Of a DNA stretch of 64,000 nucleotides, positions 10,018-21,697 are shown piece after piece. Made by a program: the position numbers and the translations under genes. Source of the DNA: Symsagittifera roscoffensis (Eukaryota > Xenacoelomorpha > Acoela > Convolutidae); NCBI RefSeq assembly GCF_963678635.1, contig NC_087062.1, positions 89,505,845 through 89,569,844 on the forward strand, written 5' to 3'. The notes beneath the pieces were generated by a model. The model was not told the origin of the DNA and ran no database searches. It was given only the letters and a program-made list of their open reading frames with translations. Numbering within the stretch: position 1 is the stretch's first letter; every line of letters begins with the position of its first letter.

Positions 10018-11779
10018 TAGACGTTTTTATGGCGCTCATGGGTGGGCCTGTTAAAGGCATGAGACCATCATGAACAGCAAACGTTTCAGCGACGAAATCT
10101 CCTCTCCGGTCGTATGCCCGAGAAAGAGGCCTTAGTGATGTTTGTTGTACTGGCGGAAGGTACGTACCCTCCGCCTAGTACTATTTAGTTTTTTAACTTA
10201 GTTAAGACCGAAAATTCCGGGGGCCGGAAGGTTATGTGGGAAGTCATGAGCCCGCTTGTCCCAAGGTCCAAGGACCAAAAACAATTAAAGAGAAAGCGTA
10301 AAACCAAACAAAAATAGTGTATAACCAAGAAAAAGCCAAAAACAAATTTATTTGAAAACAAAAAAGTACAAAAAACAGTAAAAAATCCAAAAAAGACCAA
10401 AAACAGTAAAAGCATAAAGTGACAGTTTATATGTTATTTCCGGACGAGATGCGATCTTACCTTCCTATTTGCTGTTGTTTCAGATTGATTTATATCATTT
10501 CTGATAGAAAGGTTGTAAGTTTTGGTGACGGGTTGGGTACCCTCCCTTGAGTGTAATTTGAGTATTTAAGCACGTTAATGGTGATTTTGCCGGTGACCGG
10601 AGGGTAGAGTGGCAAGCTGACCGACGCGTTCCACACTCAAAAAGTACATCAAGGACAACATCCACAACGACTGTTGGCTATTGTTGAAACAATTTTAGTA
10701 TCGTTCGGGTCCTATTTCATCAAAACTTAAGAGGTGGGGAGCACGATTGGTGCGGTCCGATTGTACCCACCATCGATCACGAATTTCCGAGTTAAGGGTC
10801 TTAAAGAGGGTATAGTATCTTTCATTAACGACTACTAAAAGGTTACTGTCCTTACTATATATTACTTATCTCCTATTCAGACCCGAGAAACACCCCAATT
10901 TTGTCGAAAATTACTGATTTTCGACCAAGCTGTAGACACCCAAAAATTTGGATATCCGAGCTTTTTCGAACAGCAAAAAGCTTTTAAACAGGGAGTAACT
11001 ACGTAGTTTGGTCCCTCTAACTATAGTAACACCACGGAAAAAGACTTAGTAGAAGTAAGCGAAAACAAAATTTTTCGATCAAAATTTTGATAATTTTCCG
11101 AATTTTGTCATTCGTTTTGGGGATCGAGTTTTTGAGTTTTTAGAGTTATAGCAAAAAAATTTTTGCGTTAGGAGTCTACCAACCTAACGTGCTCGGTTAT
11201 TAGAGAATTTTTTGAGTAATCCTCCTATTAGCTCCGTGGATTGAGCTAACGACTTAAAGATTGGAAAAGGAAGGAATCGGAGGGTCCCAATTTGATAGGT
11301 ATTGGCCAAATTTTTGTTTTCAAACCAATTTTGGCCCTGTTTTTTGCATTGTTCCAGTGTTGTACGGGGCTACTACGCTCGTTTCATTTGTTTTTAGGCA
11401 CTTTCACCTGGAATTGCGGGAAAAGTCTTTCAGAACCTTAATAGGTAGTGAAAAAAGGCCATTTAGACGAACGCAATTTTGGCAATTTCTCAAATACTAG
11501 CAAACCAATCGGGATAATTATGGTACCATAAGTCGAAATTTTTGTTCACTTTCCCGGACTGCAACCGTTTTTGGGTTGATGATCTCGGAAAAGAAAAATT
11601 GTTTAGAATTTGTTAGTTCGGAGGGTCCAAATTTTAGGGAACCCTCCGAGCGGCAGAAAATTTTTTAAGATCATCTTTTCATCCAATTGGGAAGGTTAAC
11701 CGTGTCAGCCAACCTCGTTTTAAATCAGTTACACCGCATTTGGAGGCTTTACCGCGGAGAATAACCCTTTTTCTTGATT

Positions 11780-12090
11780 TTTGGGGAACCCTCCGAAGTA
11801 ACCCTCCGGAGTCAGCTAAGCTCCTTAGCAATCCTCCTTAGTGGAAATTTTCCACGAGACCCTCCGAAGAAGTTAAAACAATCCCCACAGAGATTTTAGC
11901 TTGTTTTGACACCTTCTGGGACTACTTGCAGACCCTTCCAAGTGATATTTGGAAAATTTGAAATTTCGAAGGAACACTTCGAAGTAACCCTCCGGAGCAT
12001 ATTAAGCATCTTATTGACCCTCCTTAGTGAGTTAAAGGGGACCCTCCGAAGTAACCCTCCGGAGTGACTTAAACCTCCTTACTGAAAACT
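11780..12090. repeat. Repeated CCCTCCGAAGTAACCCTCCGG blocks
   Basis: The phrase ACCCTCCGAAGTAACCCTCC followed by GGAG, then about 25-30 bases containing CTCCTTA and CCTCCTTAGTG, occurs at about 11788, about 11967 (first half altered) and about 12039. Single CCCTCCGA units occur at about 11641 and 11861. These are short direct repeats within the retroelement leader; no function can be assigned. Confidence 0.65.
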
Positions 12091-12294
12091 TAGGGAAACC
12101 TTCTGGGGCAGTTTGAGCAACAAAAATATCCATTTAGGATCGGGATAAAAGGTCAAGTAAAAACGGGCGTGCATATTAGGATCACAGGAGCCCATTTGAA
12201 CCGGAAATTCGTGATCAACTTTGGATTCTAGATCGGGTCTGTCAGAAGTACCCATCCAAAATTTTTTTTTTTGATTGTGATTTTTGTTGTGTGG

Positions 12295-12329
12295 TTGCCT
12301 TGAGCTACTTATTGGGAAAGCTCGGGCAA
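12295..12329 (+). promoter_or_regulatory. Leader hairpin, copy 1
   Basis: TTGCCTTGAGCT pairs with AGCTCGGGCAA around a loop of about 12 bases, giving 11 base pairs with one bulged T and one G-T pair. It is followed about 20 bases later by CCCCGGTGAGTG, which contains a perfect 5' splice-site consensus. Copy 2 lies exactly 185 bp downstream. A packaging, dimerisation or splicing role is inference. Confidence 0.5.
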
Positions 12330-12479
12330 TCCGGGAACACATAAAAAAAACCCCGGTGAGTGTTTTAGGCAGATACATATTCATTTGAGAAGAAAAATTG
12401 TTCCCTGCTCTCGTACACTTGGGGCGTCCCGGGTGTGGTGGAGCTTTTTCATAGACTTTAGAAATTTTTCGATCAGAGG

Positions 12480-12514
12480 TTGCCTTGAGCTACTTAATAG
12501 GAGAGCTCGGGCAA
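12480..12514 (+). promoter_or_regulatory. Leader hairpin, copy 2
   Basis: The same stem arms as copy 1 (TTGCCTTGAGCT / AGCTCGGGCAA) enclose a loop that has changed, while the arms are identical. It is again followed by CCCCGGTGAGTG and a similar GTATTAGGCA tail. The repeat containing the hairpin and tail covers about 12295-12395 and 12480-12580; the 80 bases between are much less alike. Confidence 0.5.
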
Positions 12515-13059
12515 TCGCAGGACATCTGAAAAAAGACCCCGGTGAGTGTATTAGGCAAATACACACTCACTTGAGATGACAGTGTCCTGGGCTTCGTTCT
12601 TTTGGAGTGTTCCGATTGAGGGAAGTCTTGTTCTTTAAGACTAATTCTTATTGATCTATTCCTGAATCATCACTGCCTTTTTACAAAAGATTGTTTGATT
12701 TTAACAAAACAGTGATCTGATATGAGTGTGGCGGTAAATTGATACTGACGAAAAGTCGCTGTCCCTGGTAGGATATTCTTATCTGATTATCAATTGTGTT
12801 TTGTGTATTGACTATATCTTGTGAAAATATTGTGATACTGTTATACTAAACAACGGGGCTGTGTTAGCATTTTATCAATACTGAGCAGGCCTTTTGTGTA
12901 ACTTTAGCTGAGTCACAATTATTATCATCGAGGAATCTAAGAGACATTTTTGATACTGACGAAACCAAGTAGGCAGCGTTAAGTAAATTGACTTGAACTT
13001 ATTTGTGGTACGTGTACATCGCCATTAAATTGTACAAATATTACTATTTATTACAAAGT

Positions 13060-15555
13060 ATGAAGCGTAGAGACTCGCTAGGATTGACTACTAAGATTCC
13101 CAGGCTGAGCAAGGGAAGCACGCGAAAGTTTAAAACTAGTCGTAGCCAATCTTCGTTTAGCAGCGTTTCCGACGTTTTTGCTGACAACGAATCGACTAAA
13201 GGTCGAGCTGATTTTTCAGTGAACGGAATGAGACCAAGGAGCGAGAAGAACCTCGATGGCAGTCAAGGGCAAAGTGATGCGATCGGACCGGCGAGCGAGG
13301 CACTTGTGGACTCCTTCGACGAAGGGGAACAAACGCTCATCCGACCCGACTTTGAGCCAGGTGAGGACCTCGAACGGGAGGAAATCGAAAGGACGGAAGA
13401 GGCCTCGGAGCGTTCCGAGGTCGAGCCGCGAGAGGAAGTGTTGTTCAGGGGAATGTCCAAATCAGAGAATAAGAGTCATAAGTGGAGAAAAGAACTTTGA
13501 CATCCAACCAATACCCACTCATCTCTGGCCAAGCAGAGCATGAACGCGATGATGTCGAGTATAAGCCCGAGTGAAGAAGAAACGGGTTCGAAGGCCAAGA
13601 AAAGCTGGAAGTCTTTGTACGATGAGCGCATGGCGTCACTACAAACTGAAGGTCTATCTTCCAGTTATGACCATCCGGAGATAACCCACCCGGAAGTGAA
13701 TTTCACGCCGTGCCCATGGAACGACATGAGCAGGAAGGCGTTGTCCACTTCGCCGACCAGGCCCATGTCTGATGGGATAACCCTGGGAGCATCCTCAACG
13801 TTCGACAAATTGATGATGTCGATGGGCAAGCAAAAAGGCGGTGCGTCATCGAGTACCAGGCTGCAACCGCAGTTGACCTCATCTTCTCTGGGGCTAACCC
13901 CGACATTTGGGGCGGCTGGCGATTGAAGTGACATGTTTGCTGGCGTAATGACAGGCCTGGAAGAACTGCGACCGCACATGACTAAAAGAATAGACCAAGT
14001 CGACGAGAGAGCTCACCAGGGTCGAGAGAATTTGCGAGATGAACTGACACACGAGAAGTCGCAGGCGAGAGTCGATCAGGCTCAATTGATTCGCAACACC
14101 GATCAATGCCTGGCGGAGAGCTTGGCACAGGCAAACAAGGAGTCAGAGGAAAGAGAGGCTAGGATGACAAGAGAGATCGAGCGATTGTTGAACGATCATG
14201 ACAATACCTATGCTCATACGAAGACTAGCCTGGAAAAAAAGTTAGATGCCAAATCGGAGCTGATGATGCGGATCTTAAACGGAAGCAATCGGGAGGAGCG
14301 TTACAACCCAAGGGAGCGCACACGCCAGGCGAATGATGGAGATGGAGCAGGCAACTATGCCGGTGCCCAGCAAAATTCGAGAGCGAATTACGAATCTAGG
14401 AATAGGGAGCGGCCCAGAGCAGCCCCATCGAGGCCAGGTTGGACGAACCCGGTCCCGCCGGAGACGGATGCCACCCCGGAGACAAGATTGCCCACTGTGC
14501 CACAAGTCAGATCGGTGCCAGATCTGACTACGGTCTCACAGGACACGACGATGTATGCCTCGATGTTTGAGCCTCTGAAGAGATCTCTCGAGACATTCAT
14601 CACCAAGCTCTCGAAGTTAACCGAGAAAGCAGAGAGGTCAAGAAGGACAATGAAAAAGCCGAAATCATACAAAGATGACTCAGACGGCTGCATTGATACT
14701 TGGATAGAGGTGATGAAGTTGCACTTTGAAGAAGAGAATCTCTCAAAGAAACAGGAATGCAGCGCACTGACAAGCAAGCTGGAGGGTACCGCCCTGAATT
14801 GTGTAGGGGCAAACAGGGCCAAGGAACGAGACAGCGCTCGCAAGATATTTGACATCTTGCTGAATCGTTTCGGCTCTGGAGTACAAGGGCATCAGGCTAT
14901 GGTGAAGTTCGAGAGGAGGCGTCAAAGAGATGACGAATCCATAAACAAGTTTTTGGACGACCTTGAATTACTTAAGAGGAGAAGCAACCCCGATGAGAGA
15001 ATATCCGAGGGGAACTTAGCGATTGCCTCGAAGTTCATGGATGGAGTGAGGAGTGAAGAGTTCAAAACAATGCAAGCCACACACTTCACCCTGTCGCTTG
15101 ACCAGGTACCCACGCCCGATGATTTGCGTATGAAGTCGCGTGAGTACTTGCTCATAAAACCGAGGACGCAAAACCGTTACAGCAATTAGGGCAACTACAG
15201 CGGAACAAACACTGGCACGAACTCCAGTTGGTACAAACCTCGTGACGACATTGATAAGAGGAGGTCATGTGCGGATTGTGGCTCGATGGATCACCATGTT
15301 TCCGCATGTTCTGCTTACAAACAGAACATGAAGGCAATATGCCACTTTCTCGACGACGTTGATGCGACCGACGAGGACCACGAAGAGTACGTTAGAGGAC
15401 TCATTATGAAGTATGGACCGAGGTGCTTCTTCTGTAACTTCTGGAGGGACACTTCAAGTCGGACTGCACTCAATTTTGAGATGCAGTGGCGGACGCGAAA
15501 CATCCCCACCATGAAGAGGCGCTTTGGGGCGTCAAAGCCAGTCGAGCGCGTCTGA
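13060..15555 (+). pseudogene. gag: Retroelement gag (capsid and nucleocapsid), degraded
   Basis: A single plus frame (frame 1) runs from the ATG at 13060 with three in-frame stops (TGA at 13498, TGA at 13924, TAG at 15187). The N-terminal third is basic then acidic and low in hydrophobics. The middle is helical and highly charged. Residues encoded at about 14560-15180 have the shape of a retrotransposon gag capsid domain (WIEVMKLHFEEE, FDILLNRFGS, FLDDLELLKRR). A zinc knuckle CADCGSMDHHVSAC (CX2CX4HX4C) is encoded at about 15273-15314. A second CX2C (RCFFC, about 15421) begins another knuckle whose histidine and last cysteine lie in a different frame because of a small insertion at about 15442. 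It would package element RNA. No single intact start-to-stop frame remains. Confidence 0.8.
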
Positions 15556-16990
15556 TGAACGAGGCTGGGTCTCGAAGAAACCGAGCACTTTTACGACTAA
15601 GAAGATGAAGACTATGCTTGACGAGGTGGTAGCCTCGAGCTTGGAGGCAGAGTTGGCCGGCCCGCTCAAGGTGGATTATGGTTTGGCAGCAAGGACAGCG
15701 TTGCAGAATGTCCAACAGGAGCTAGCCACGAAAGAATTTGAGCAATGGGTAAGGTCGGAACTAGAGAGCACAGATTTTCGGGAAAAATTTGACATTTAGA
15801 GTAGAACAACGAAAGAGGAAACACAGGAACCCAGAAAGCAGAGACTAAAGCTAAATGTCATATCGGGTAGAATTTTTGGCATGACGAAAGAAGGGACGAA
15901 GATAATGTCCATTATCTCAGTCGCAGGACACCAGGTGGTCAAGAACTTGAGTGAGCCGTCCGAGATTACACTGGTCCACCTGGACATTTATGCATACTAC
16001 CTAAGGGAGAAGGATCCCAAGCTAGACTCCAGGGCAGTGCGAGCGCTGCTCACGACATGAGGTCCGAGGTTGATGAGAGTGGATGGACATTACATCGAAG
16101 TCCATGGCCCATATCCGATTCTGATGAATGTGGACGGCATCAATATCTACACAAAAGCTCACGTAACTGATGCGAGTGATCAGGTAGGCCGGATATACAT
16201 TGGCCAAGAAGAGGTGAAGGTGCGACGGATCAGACACAATGCCATGCTTGAACAGGATGCGGTCCACATAGGTTGCGAAGCCGATCTGGCAGCACATGTG
16301 CTAGATGTGCAGGGCAGGCAACTTTCAGTAAAAGGACTGTTAGACACGGGTGCAGTGGTCAGCGTCATGCCAGTCAGCACCTGGACTGATATGGGCTTTG
16401 ACAGGTCGAATCTAATACCGACAAGTATCAGACTGGCAGCTGCCAATCAGGTAGCAATCTATGTGACAGGACGGACCCCGATCATATCATTGCAGCTTGG
16501 AGGAAGACATCTTTGGATGAGCTTCCTGGTGGTGGAAAATTTGGACGAATCCGATCAATTCATCCTGGGAAGGGACTTCGTACGCAACCTTGATGTCACG
16601 ATCGACCTCAATGACGGGTTGATTAGGATCAAAGATCCTGAGAGGAAGTATGAAAAGAAACCTCATAATAAGATCTTAATTAACCAGGCTAAGGTCCCAA
16701 TTTTTCTGGATCGAAAAGTGAGATTGAAACCAAACCAAGCCGTGGTAGCGACGTTTAGGATGAGGAATCTAAATAAACTCAGTAATGACAGACAGGTGTG
16801 TCTGGTACCAAATCCAAACAGTAAGAGCTCGGCTATTTTAGGAAGAAGCTTCTCACTCACTCAGAGCGGACTGTGTGTGAGTGTGTTGTTGAACACAGAA
16901 GCAACAACAGTGACAATACAGAGGGGAAAGAAACTTGGATACGCATTGCCTCTGAACACAGACTTTCAGTGTGGAGTGTGCAGAACTTAA
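15500..16990 (+). pseudogene. pol: Retroelement pol N-terminal part with aspartic protease
   Basis: Frame 2 carries a helical gag-pol linker from about 15590, stops at 15797 (TAG) and 16058 (TGA), then a long open frame 16070-16990. The protease is identified by LLDTGAVVSVMP, with the active-site Asp-Thr-Gly at about 16339-16347, a middle block with ISLQLGG, and the closing FILGRDFV motif at about 16559-16582. Retropepsins of this kind cleave the gag-pol polyprotein as homodimers. The frame ends at 16988-16990 and further pol linker sequence continues in another frame with more breaks before the RT. Confidence 0.8.
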
Positions 16991-17346
16991 AAAAAATTTG
17001 ATGTAACTGAATGTCTCTTGCATGCGAACCAAGAATGTATACTGAAGAGAGTAAATGAACTGAAATCTTCTAGGAAATTGTTTTCAATGAAGTTGAAACA
17101 GTTGATGGGTTGTCTAGTTGTTTGAATGTTTTTTCGAGAGACCGACAGAAACAGAGTTAGCAGCAAATAAACCGGTCCTACCCGAGATAGAACATTTGAA
17201 GGGTAAAATATCAGACAAGGAACTAGATTCGCTTAGGAGTTGCTAAGTCGGAATGCAGACGTTTTTTCGAAACATAAGGCCGACATAGGTTGCTGTAATT
17301 TTGTAGAACACGAAATTGAGATAGAAGAGGACTCAGTAAGAGGAGA

Positions 17347-18545
17347 ATGACCCTATATAAATCGGAGGCATGCAGGAAAGAAATCGAGATGTTAATGGAA
17401 TACGACATGATCGAGCCGTCGAAGTCCCCGTGGGCTTGTGGCGTGGTAAATGCCAAAAAAAGGAGGCAACTCAGGTTTTGTTGTGACTTCGGTTACTTGA
17501 ACGCAGTGGCGATGAAGGACGCATACCCGATTCTCCGCATTGATGAGAGCCTTTCCAAGCTGGGGGACGCGATATTCTTCACGACGTTGGATTTGGGCTC
17601 CGCGTTCTGGCAAGTGCCACTCAGAAAACAAGATCGGGAGAAAATGAACTACTGGAGAAAAACAAGATCGGGAGAAAATACGGGAATCTCATCATGTGTT
17701 ACGTCGATGATGTCGTGATCGCAACGCCAACCCTAGAGGATCACATAGAGAGGTTGGATGAGGTGTTTACTTGCATGAAGCAGGCGGGACTGAAGTATAA
17801 ACCCTCACAGTGTGAATTCCTCAGAGATTCCATAAAGTATCTGGGCCGCCTGGTGGATAAGCATGGAGTGAGACCAGATCCCGAAGCGGTCGAAGCGGTT
17901 TTGACCTGGAAGGCACCTAAAACAGATACACAGCTGATGATCTTTGTGGGGTTTGCTAATCATTATCGAGAATTCATCAAGGGATACGCCGACAAATTAT
18001 ACCCCATGCAGCAGTTGATGAGAAATATGGGCAAAAAATTCACTTGGACTGATGAGACACAGGTCTCATTTGAAAACAGTAAACGTGAACTTTGCGAGGC
18101 ACCGGTCCTCGGTATGCCAACGGAGAAGGGGATGTTCGTGCTGGACACGGATGCATCAGTGGTTGCGATATCGGGCATACTTCACCAGGAGCAGGAGTGG
18201 AACGGGAGAACGGATCTTCGTCCGATAGCCTACGGGAGTAAAGTCCTGAGTGATACTGAGATGAAGTACGGCGCACCAAAAGCGGAGATGTTCGCGGTGA
18301 TCACTTTCGTGGAAAAATACAGGGCCTACTTGGGGAGTGCTCCCTTCAAGTTACATGTGGATAATCGTGCCCTTGCCTGGCTGAAAACCTATTCGATGGA
18401 CCAAAGTTATATTGGTCGTTGGATCGGGCGCCTGGATGGATACCACATGATCATAGAGCACCGTACCCGTGACAAGCACCAAAACGCAGATAGCCTCAGT
18501 AAAAATACAGAATTCTATAAAAATACAGGCTGTCGGATCTCCTAA
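17347..18545 (+). pseudogene. pol: Retroelement reverse transcriptase-RNase H with internal deletion
   Basis: The first part (frame 1, to about 17690) has the RT finger and palm segment including FTTLDLGSAFWQVPL, with the first catalytic Asp. The second part (frame 3, 17694-18545) has the YVDDVV box with the catalytic Asp pair, thumb and connection (KYLGR, FANHYREFIKGY), and an RNase H-like region with VLDTDASVVAISGIL, PIAYGSKVL and a KLHVDNRAL segment. The roughly 40 residues normally between LDL and YVDD in Ty3/gypsy RTs are missing: the sequence AAAACAAGATCGGGAGAAAA occurs twice (about 17625 and 17662) around the deletion, and the frame changes. The enzyme cannot be functional. Confidence 0.85.
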
Positions 18546-18565
18546 GGGCTCAACGAAGTGATAGA

Positions 18566-19720
18566 ATGACGAGCAGTCTGAAGAGATGGATCGAGAATGG
18601 AGCACCTGACAAGGGAGACTTGGAAGAAGACAGCTGCAAGATCTTGAAGCAATTCTAACTGAAGAGAAACGACTTGTTGTACCTGAACAAGGACGGAATC
18701 GTAGCCTGTAAACGTAAAGAGGAGGACAAGGTCCTTTATAAATACAATTCAATAGTGTTACCACAGTTATACCAGACCGAATTGCTCTTTCGTTCACATG
18801 ACCAGATGGGCCATCAAGGCATGGACAAAGTGTACAACAGGATACAGAAACGATTCGAATGGCCTGGTTTGAAGAAGGCTTGTGAAAAGTGATTCTCTGC
18901 ATGCTTGTTGTGTCAACAGGCGAAAGACCCCAGGAAACTAAGATTCCCTCTGCAGTCAATAGAATCATCGGGATTCAACGAAGTAGTGCAGATTGATCAC
19001 CAGAAGATATGCATGACAGCCACGGCCTACAATCAGGTGCTGGTAATGATTGATCATTTTACGAAAAATGCAGAGGCAGCCCCCTGCATGACAGCATCAG
19101 CGGAAGAAACATGCGATCACTTGATAAATGTGTGGATAGCGAGGCACGGCTGCCGCATCACATTCCAAGCGGACAATGGCAAAGCATTCGTGGGTGAACT
19201 CACGAAGGAGTTAATGAAAAGGTCGTAGGTGGAACAGTCTCATTCGACCACTTATCATCCACAAACGAATGGCCTAGCCGAGAGGCAAAATTGCACGCTA
19301 GTATTCATGTTGAGAGTCTATTGCTCATGCTACATGGATGACTGGGATAGACACTTGCCGCAATTGACGGGCGCTTAAAACAGCAACAGAACATTTCACC
19401 ACGGGAATAAGTCCGCATATGTTGATAACTGGTCACGAGAAAACGCTTCCGTTGACGTTCTTCCACTCTGAATATCAAGGGAAGAGAACAGCACCGCAAA
19501 CGTACGTGCGTGATGTTATTAGAAGACAGCAGGACCTCAATGACTTATGCAGGAGGAACACGCAAAAGGCGCAAATTAGACAAAAAAGAAGATTTGATAA
19601 AAGGACTGCAAATGCAAGAGCCTACTCAGTCGGCGATTACGTCTGGGTGTTCCAGGAAGTAGTTCCACCAAAGGAACCAAAAAATTATCAAAGACATGGC
19701 GCGGCCCATTTCAGATAACA
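18566..19720 (+). pseudogene. pol: Retroelement integrase, degraded
   Basis: In frame 2 an HHCC zinc module (HDQMGH... then CLLCQQ) begins at about 18796, interrupted by a TGA at 18890-18892. The DDE core follows: Asp in QIDHQK (about 18990), Asp in FQADNGKAF (about 19165) and Glu in NGLAERQ (about 19265), with a TAG at 19226-19228 between the last two. After about 19378 the continuation is in frame 3 (19419-19718), including the GDYVWVF fold that marks the integrase C-terminal domain, then shifts back to frame 2 at about 19715. A TAA at about 18656 precedes the zinc module. The linker from RNase H to integrase is unusually short, perhaps by deletion. Confidence 0.82.
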
Positions 19721-19723
19721 GAG

Positions 19724-21133
19724 GTGCACCAAGGAGGTCGTTTTTATCGATTGAGCACTAGAAGAGCAGCTCATTACGAAAACATCCTACCACACAATGC
19801 CTCATCAGAGGACTGGTGCATCCCAGCGGACATGCAAGAGGGAGACTATTTGATAGTAGATTCTGCTTGTGAGGTGAATGAAAGGGGTACTCGCGACAAA
19901 AACGACGGGAATGAGGTGGTGGATGATTGCGACCTACCACTGGACCTGGAGTTGACCGAGCGAGTAGAGGTGGACGACGAAACTCTACCGTATGCCGAGG
20001 AGGAATGGGACTGCCCAGAACAAGCTGAAAATGACAAAGGGATACAACCTGACTTTCCTCTCACCATGGAGACACGCCAGAGCAAGAAAGGAAGGAGCAA
20101 GAAGAATTACAACCCGTCTGGCGAGGATTTTGTCATAGACAGAATAATTTTAAATGATATGATGAACTCGCTGGTAGGACTGGATGTAATGGCGGTGCCA
20201 AAAGAGATTGACATGGATCAGGATTGGATCGACGATCGTTCAGAACCGGAAGTGGAGTTTGAACCAGAGGAAGAGCAGACTCATGAGCAGGAACTAACGA
20301 ACTTGCGAGTGCTCGAATGGCTCCATGATCTGCCGGAAGATCCTAAAGAGACAATATTGACGATTCAGGATGTCAATAAAGACGGCATCAAATACGTCAG
20401 TCATGACAATACCGAGTCCAACTGGGTTGCCCCAGATGGCCCTCTACGAGTCCCACAATCCAACCTCGATCTGCTCGACTTTGGGCGATCGACGGGGACA
20501 TCGATGGACATTTTTGTCCGGGCAGCGGGGGTAGGACTCACCCACACCAAACACTTGATCATCAAAAAATTAAAATCGGCAAGAGAAACTGGGGAACTCG
20601 AAACGGAAGACGAGAACGCTAAAAAACCACCTTTTGGACAAAATTTTGAATCTTGTTTTGCCCTACCGAACCATTATTCAAACAATATCGTCATAACGGA
20701 CAGCGATTTCATACTCACGGAACGTACATGCGCTATAGCGATAACCGCGGATGTAAGCTTCAAAACAGCACTAGCGGCTGACTTTAAAAGAGAGTATAAG
20801 AATATCGAGTTTTTATGGAAACAGAGTTCTGGTGTGGGAGGGATGATAGCGATGCCCCCTGTTGCATCACAGATACAAAGGAAATATTTGTGTTTCCTGG
20901 TTACTAAGGCCACTGATAGGCAACATGTAAATCCAGAGAACTTGGTATTGGCCTTGATTCGACTTAGGGATTTTCTGGTTGAGAGAGGAGTGACCTCTCT
21001 CTCGTTACCAGTCTATGATCCCAATAGGGGAAAGCTACATCCGAGAGAGTTGTACGCCGTTGTACACGTGATATTTTCAGAAACTGACATAGAGGTTTAC
21101 TTACATAAAAAGTACTATCTGAGCATATGCTAG
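19724..21133 (+). CDS. Pol C-terminal extension with macro domain
   Basis: An intact 469-codon frame, continuous in frame with the integrase. Residues 1-60 finish the integrase tail (GRFYRLSTRRAAHYENI). Residues 60-190 are acidic and disordered. Residues about 320-465 resemble a macro domain of the OARD1/TARG1-like type: ITDSDFILTERTCAIAIT as strand and first ligand loop, LAADFKREYK with the Lys at the position of the family's catalytic lysine, KYLCFLVTKAT, then SLSLPVYDP, and DIEVYLH as the last strand. The glycine-rich loop with the second catalytic residue (GCGLD in family members) is not conserved (DPNRG here), so removal of ADP-ribose is doubtful while binding remains possible. The ATG at 19724 is internal; the true product would be part of pol. 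The domain call rests on pattern and order of elements, not on a search. Confidence 0.6.
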   Translation: MHQGGRFYRLSTRRAAHYENILPHNASSEDWCIPADMQEGDYLIVDSACEVNERGTRDKNDGNEVVDDCDLPLDLELTERVEVDDETLPYAEEEWDCPEQAENDKGIQPDFPLTMETRQSKKGRSKKNYNPSGEDFVIDRIILNDMMNSLVGLDVMAVPKEIDMDQDWIDDRSEPEVEFEPEEEQTHEQELTNLRVLEWLHDLPEDPKETILTIQDVNKDGIKYVSHDNTESNWVAPDGPLRVPQSNLDLLDFGRSTGTSMDIFVRAAGVGLTHTKHLIIKKLKSARETGELETEDENAKKPPFGQNFESCFALPNHYSNNIVITDSDFILTERTCAIAITADVSFKTALAADFKREYKNIEFLWKQSSGVGGMIAMPPVASQIQRKYLCFLVTKATDRQHVNPENLVLALIRLRDFLVERGVTSLSLPVYDPNRGKLHPRELYAVVHVIFSETDIEVYLHKKYYLSIC

Positions 21134-21697
21134 GAGTTGCATTCGGCAATAAGTGGTTTTTATTAAGCTTACTTTATAGGCATTAAGATTAAGTTTTGAG
21201 CTAGCTACTAGGGATTATGTTTTTATGTAATAGAAAGAACGTGTGATGCTTATGTGTTATGTTAGTTAGGTTATGTTTTATATGATATTTGTGTCATACA
21301 AGACCTGTAACACTCCAGGTAGTGAAGGTGACAGCGCTCAATTGTTTTATCTTGAGAAGGACGCAGGTGGACGATCCACCTTGGTGCTAGCTTTTAAATC
21401 AAGAACGAAAGCGAGTTTCAATGGATTGATTTTAAAAGATGTGAATGATGTTTTATCCCAGAAAAGGAACTAACTGGAATGACTTGTTGTTTAGATCTTG
21501 GTTGTTCACCGTCGCACTCTTCAATGGAACAAAAAGAAAATTTCAATGGATAGTTTTAAAGATCTGAATGATGTTTTATCCAGAAAAAGTGACGGTTTTA
21601 AGTCGTGACTTGCTTTTTAGATCTTGATTGATCAAATTTTGTTTATTGAAATTAACAAGCCGAAAGGATTTTGACGACGAAAATCAGCACGATAGAA
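21134..21697 (+). repeat. Spacer with direct repeat between pol and accessory ORF
   Basis: No gene. A segment containing TTTCAATGGAT, GATGTTTTATCC and TTTAGATCTTG occurs at about 21417-21506 and again at about 21541-21630 with small indels, giving an imperfect 125-bp-period duplication. It is rich in TTTT and would be a suitable place for a promoter or splice acceptor for the downstream frames, but I see no decisive signal. Confidence 0.55.

Larger units (their letters stand above)
10018..13059 (+). other. Leader region of the retroelement
   Basis: About 3 kb between the left LTR and the first gag ATG with no credible gene. A tRNA primer-binding site would be expected near 10018; the sequence TGGCGCTCATGGGTGGGC at 10030 starts with TGG but lies 12 bases from the LTR end, so it is only a candidate. 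Further on there are repeated CCCTCCGAAG/CCCTCCGGAG motifs (about 11638-12090) and a duplicated hairpin (12295-12329 and 12480-12514). Short frames on both strands (for example 12079-12384 minus) are not supported by composition or similarity. Confidence 0.55.

Noticed and set aside
10018-10047. A definite tRNA primer-binding site
   Set aside because: The TGG-starting candidate at 10030 is 12 bases from the LTR end and I cannot match it to a tRNA 3' end with confidence.
12079-12579. Short open frames on both strands in the retroelement leader
   Set aside because: They coincide with the duplicated hairpin segment and have no coding-like composition or relatives.
13060-15555. In-frame TGA codons in gag (and in integrase and the SGNH frame) as possible recoding
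   Set aside because: TAG and TAA stops, frameshifts and a deletion in RT occur as well, so simple decay explains them; no repeated TGA context was seen.
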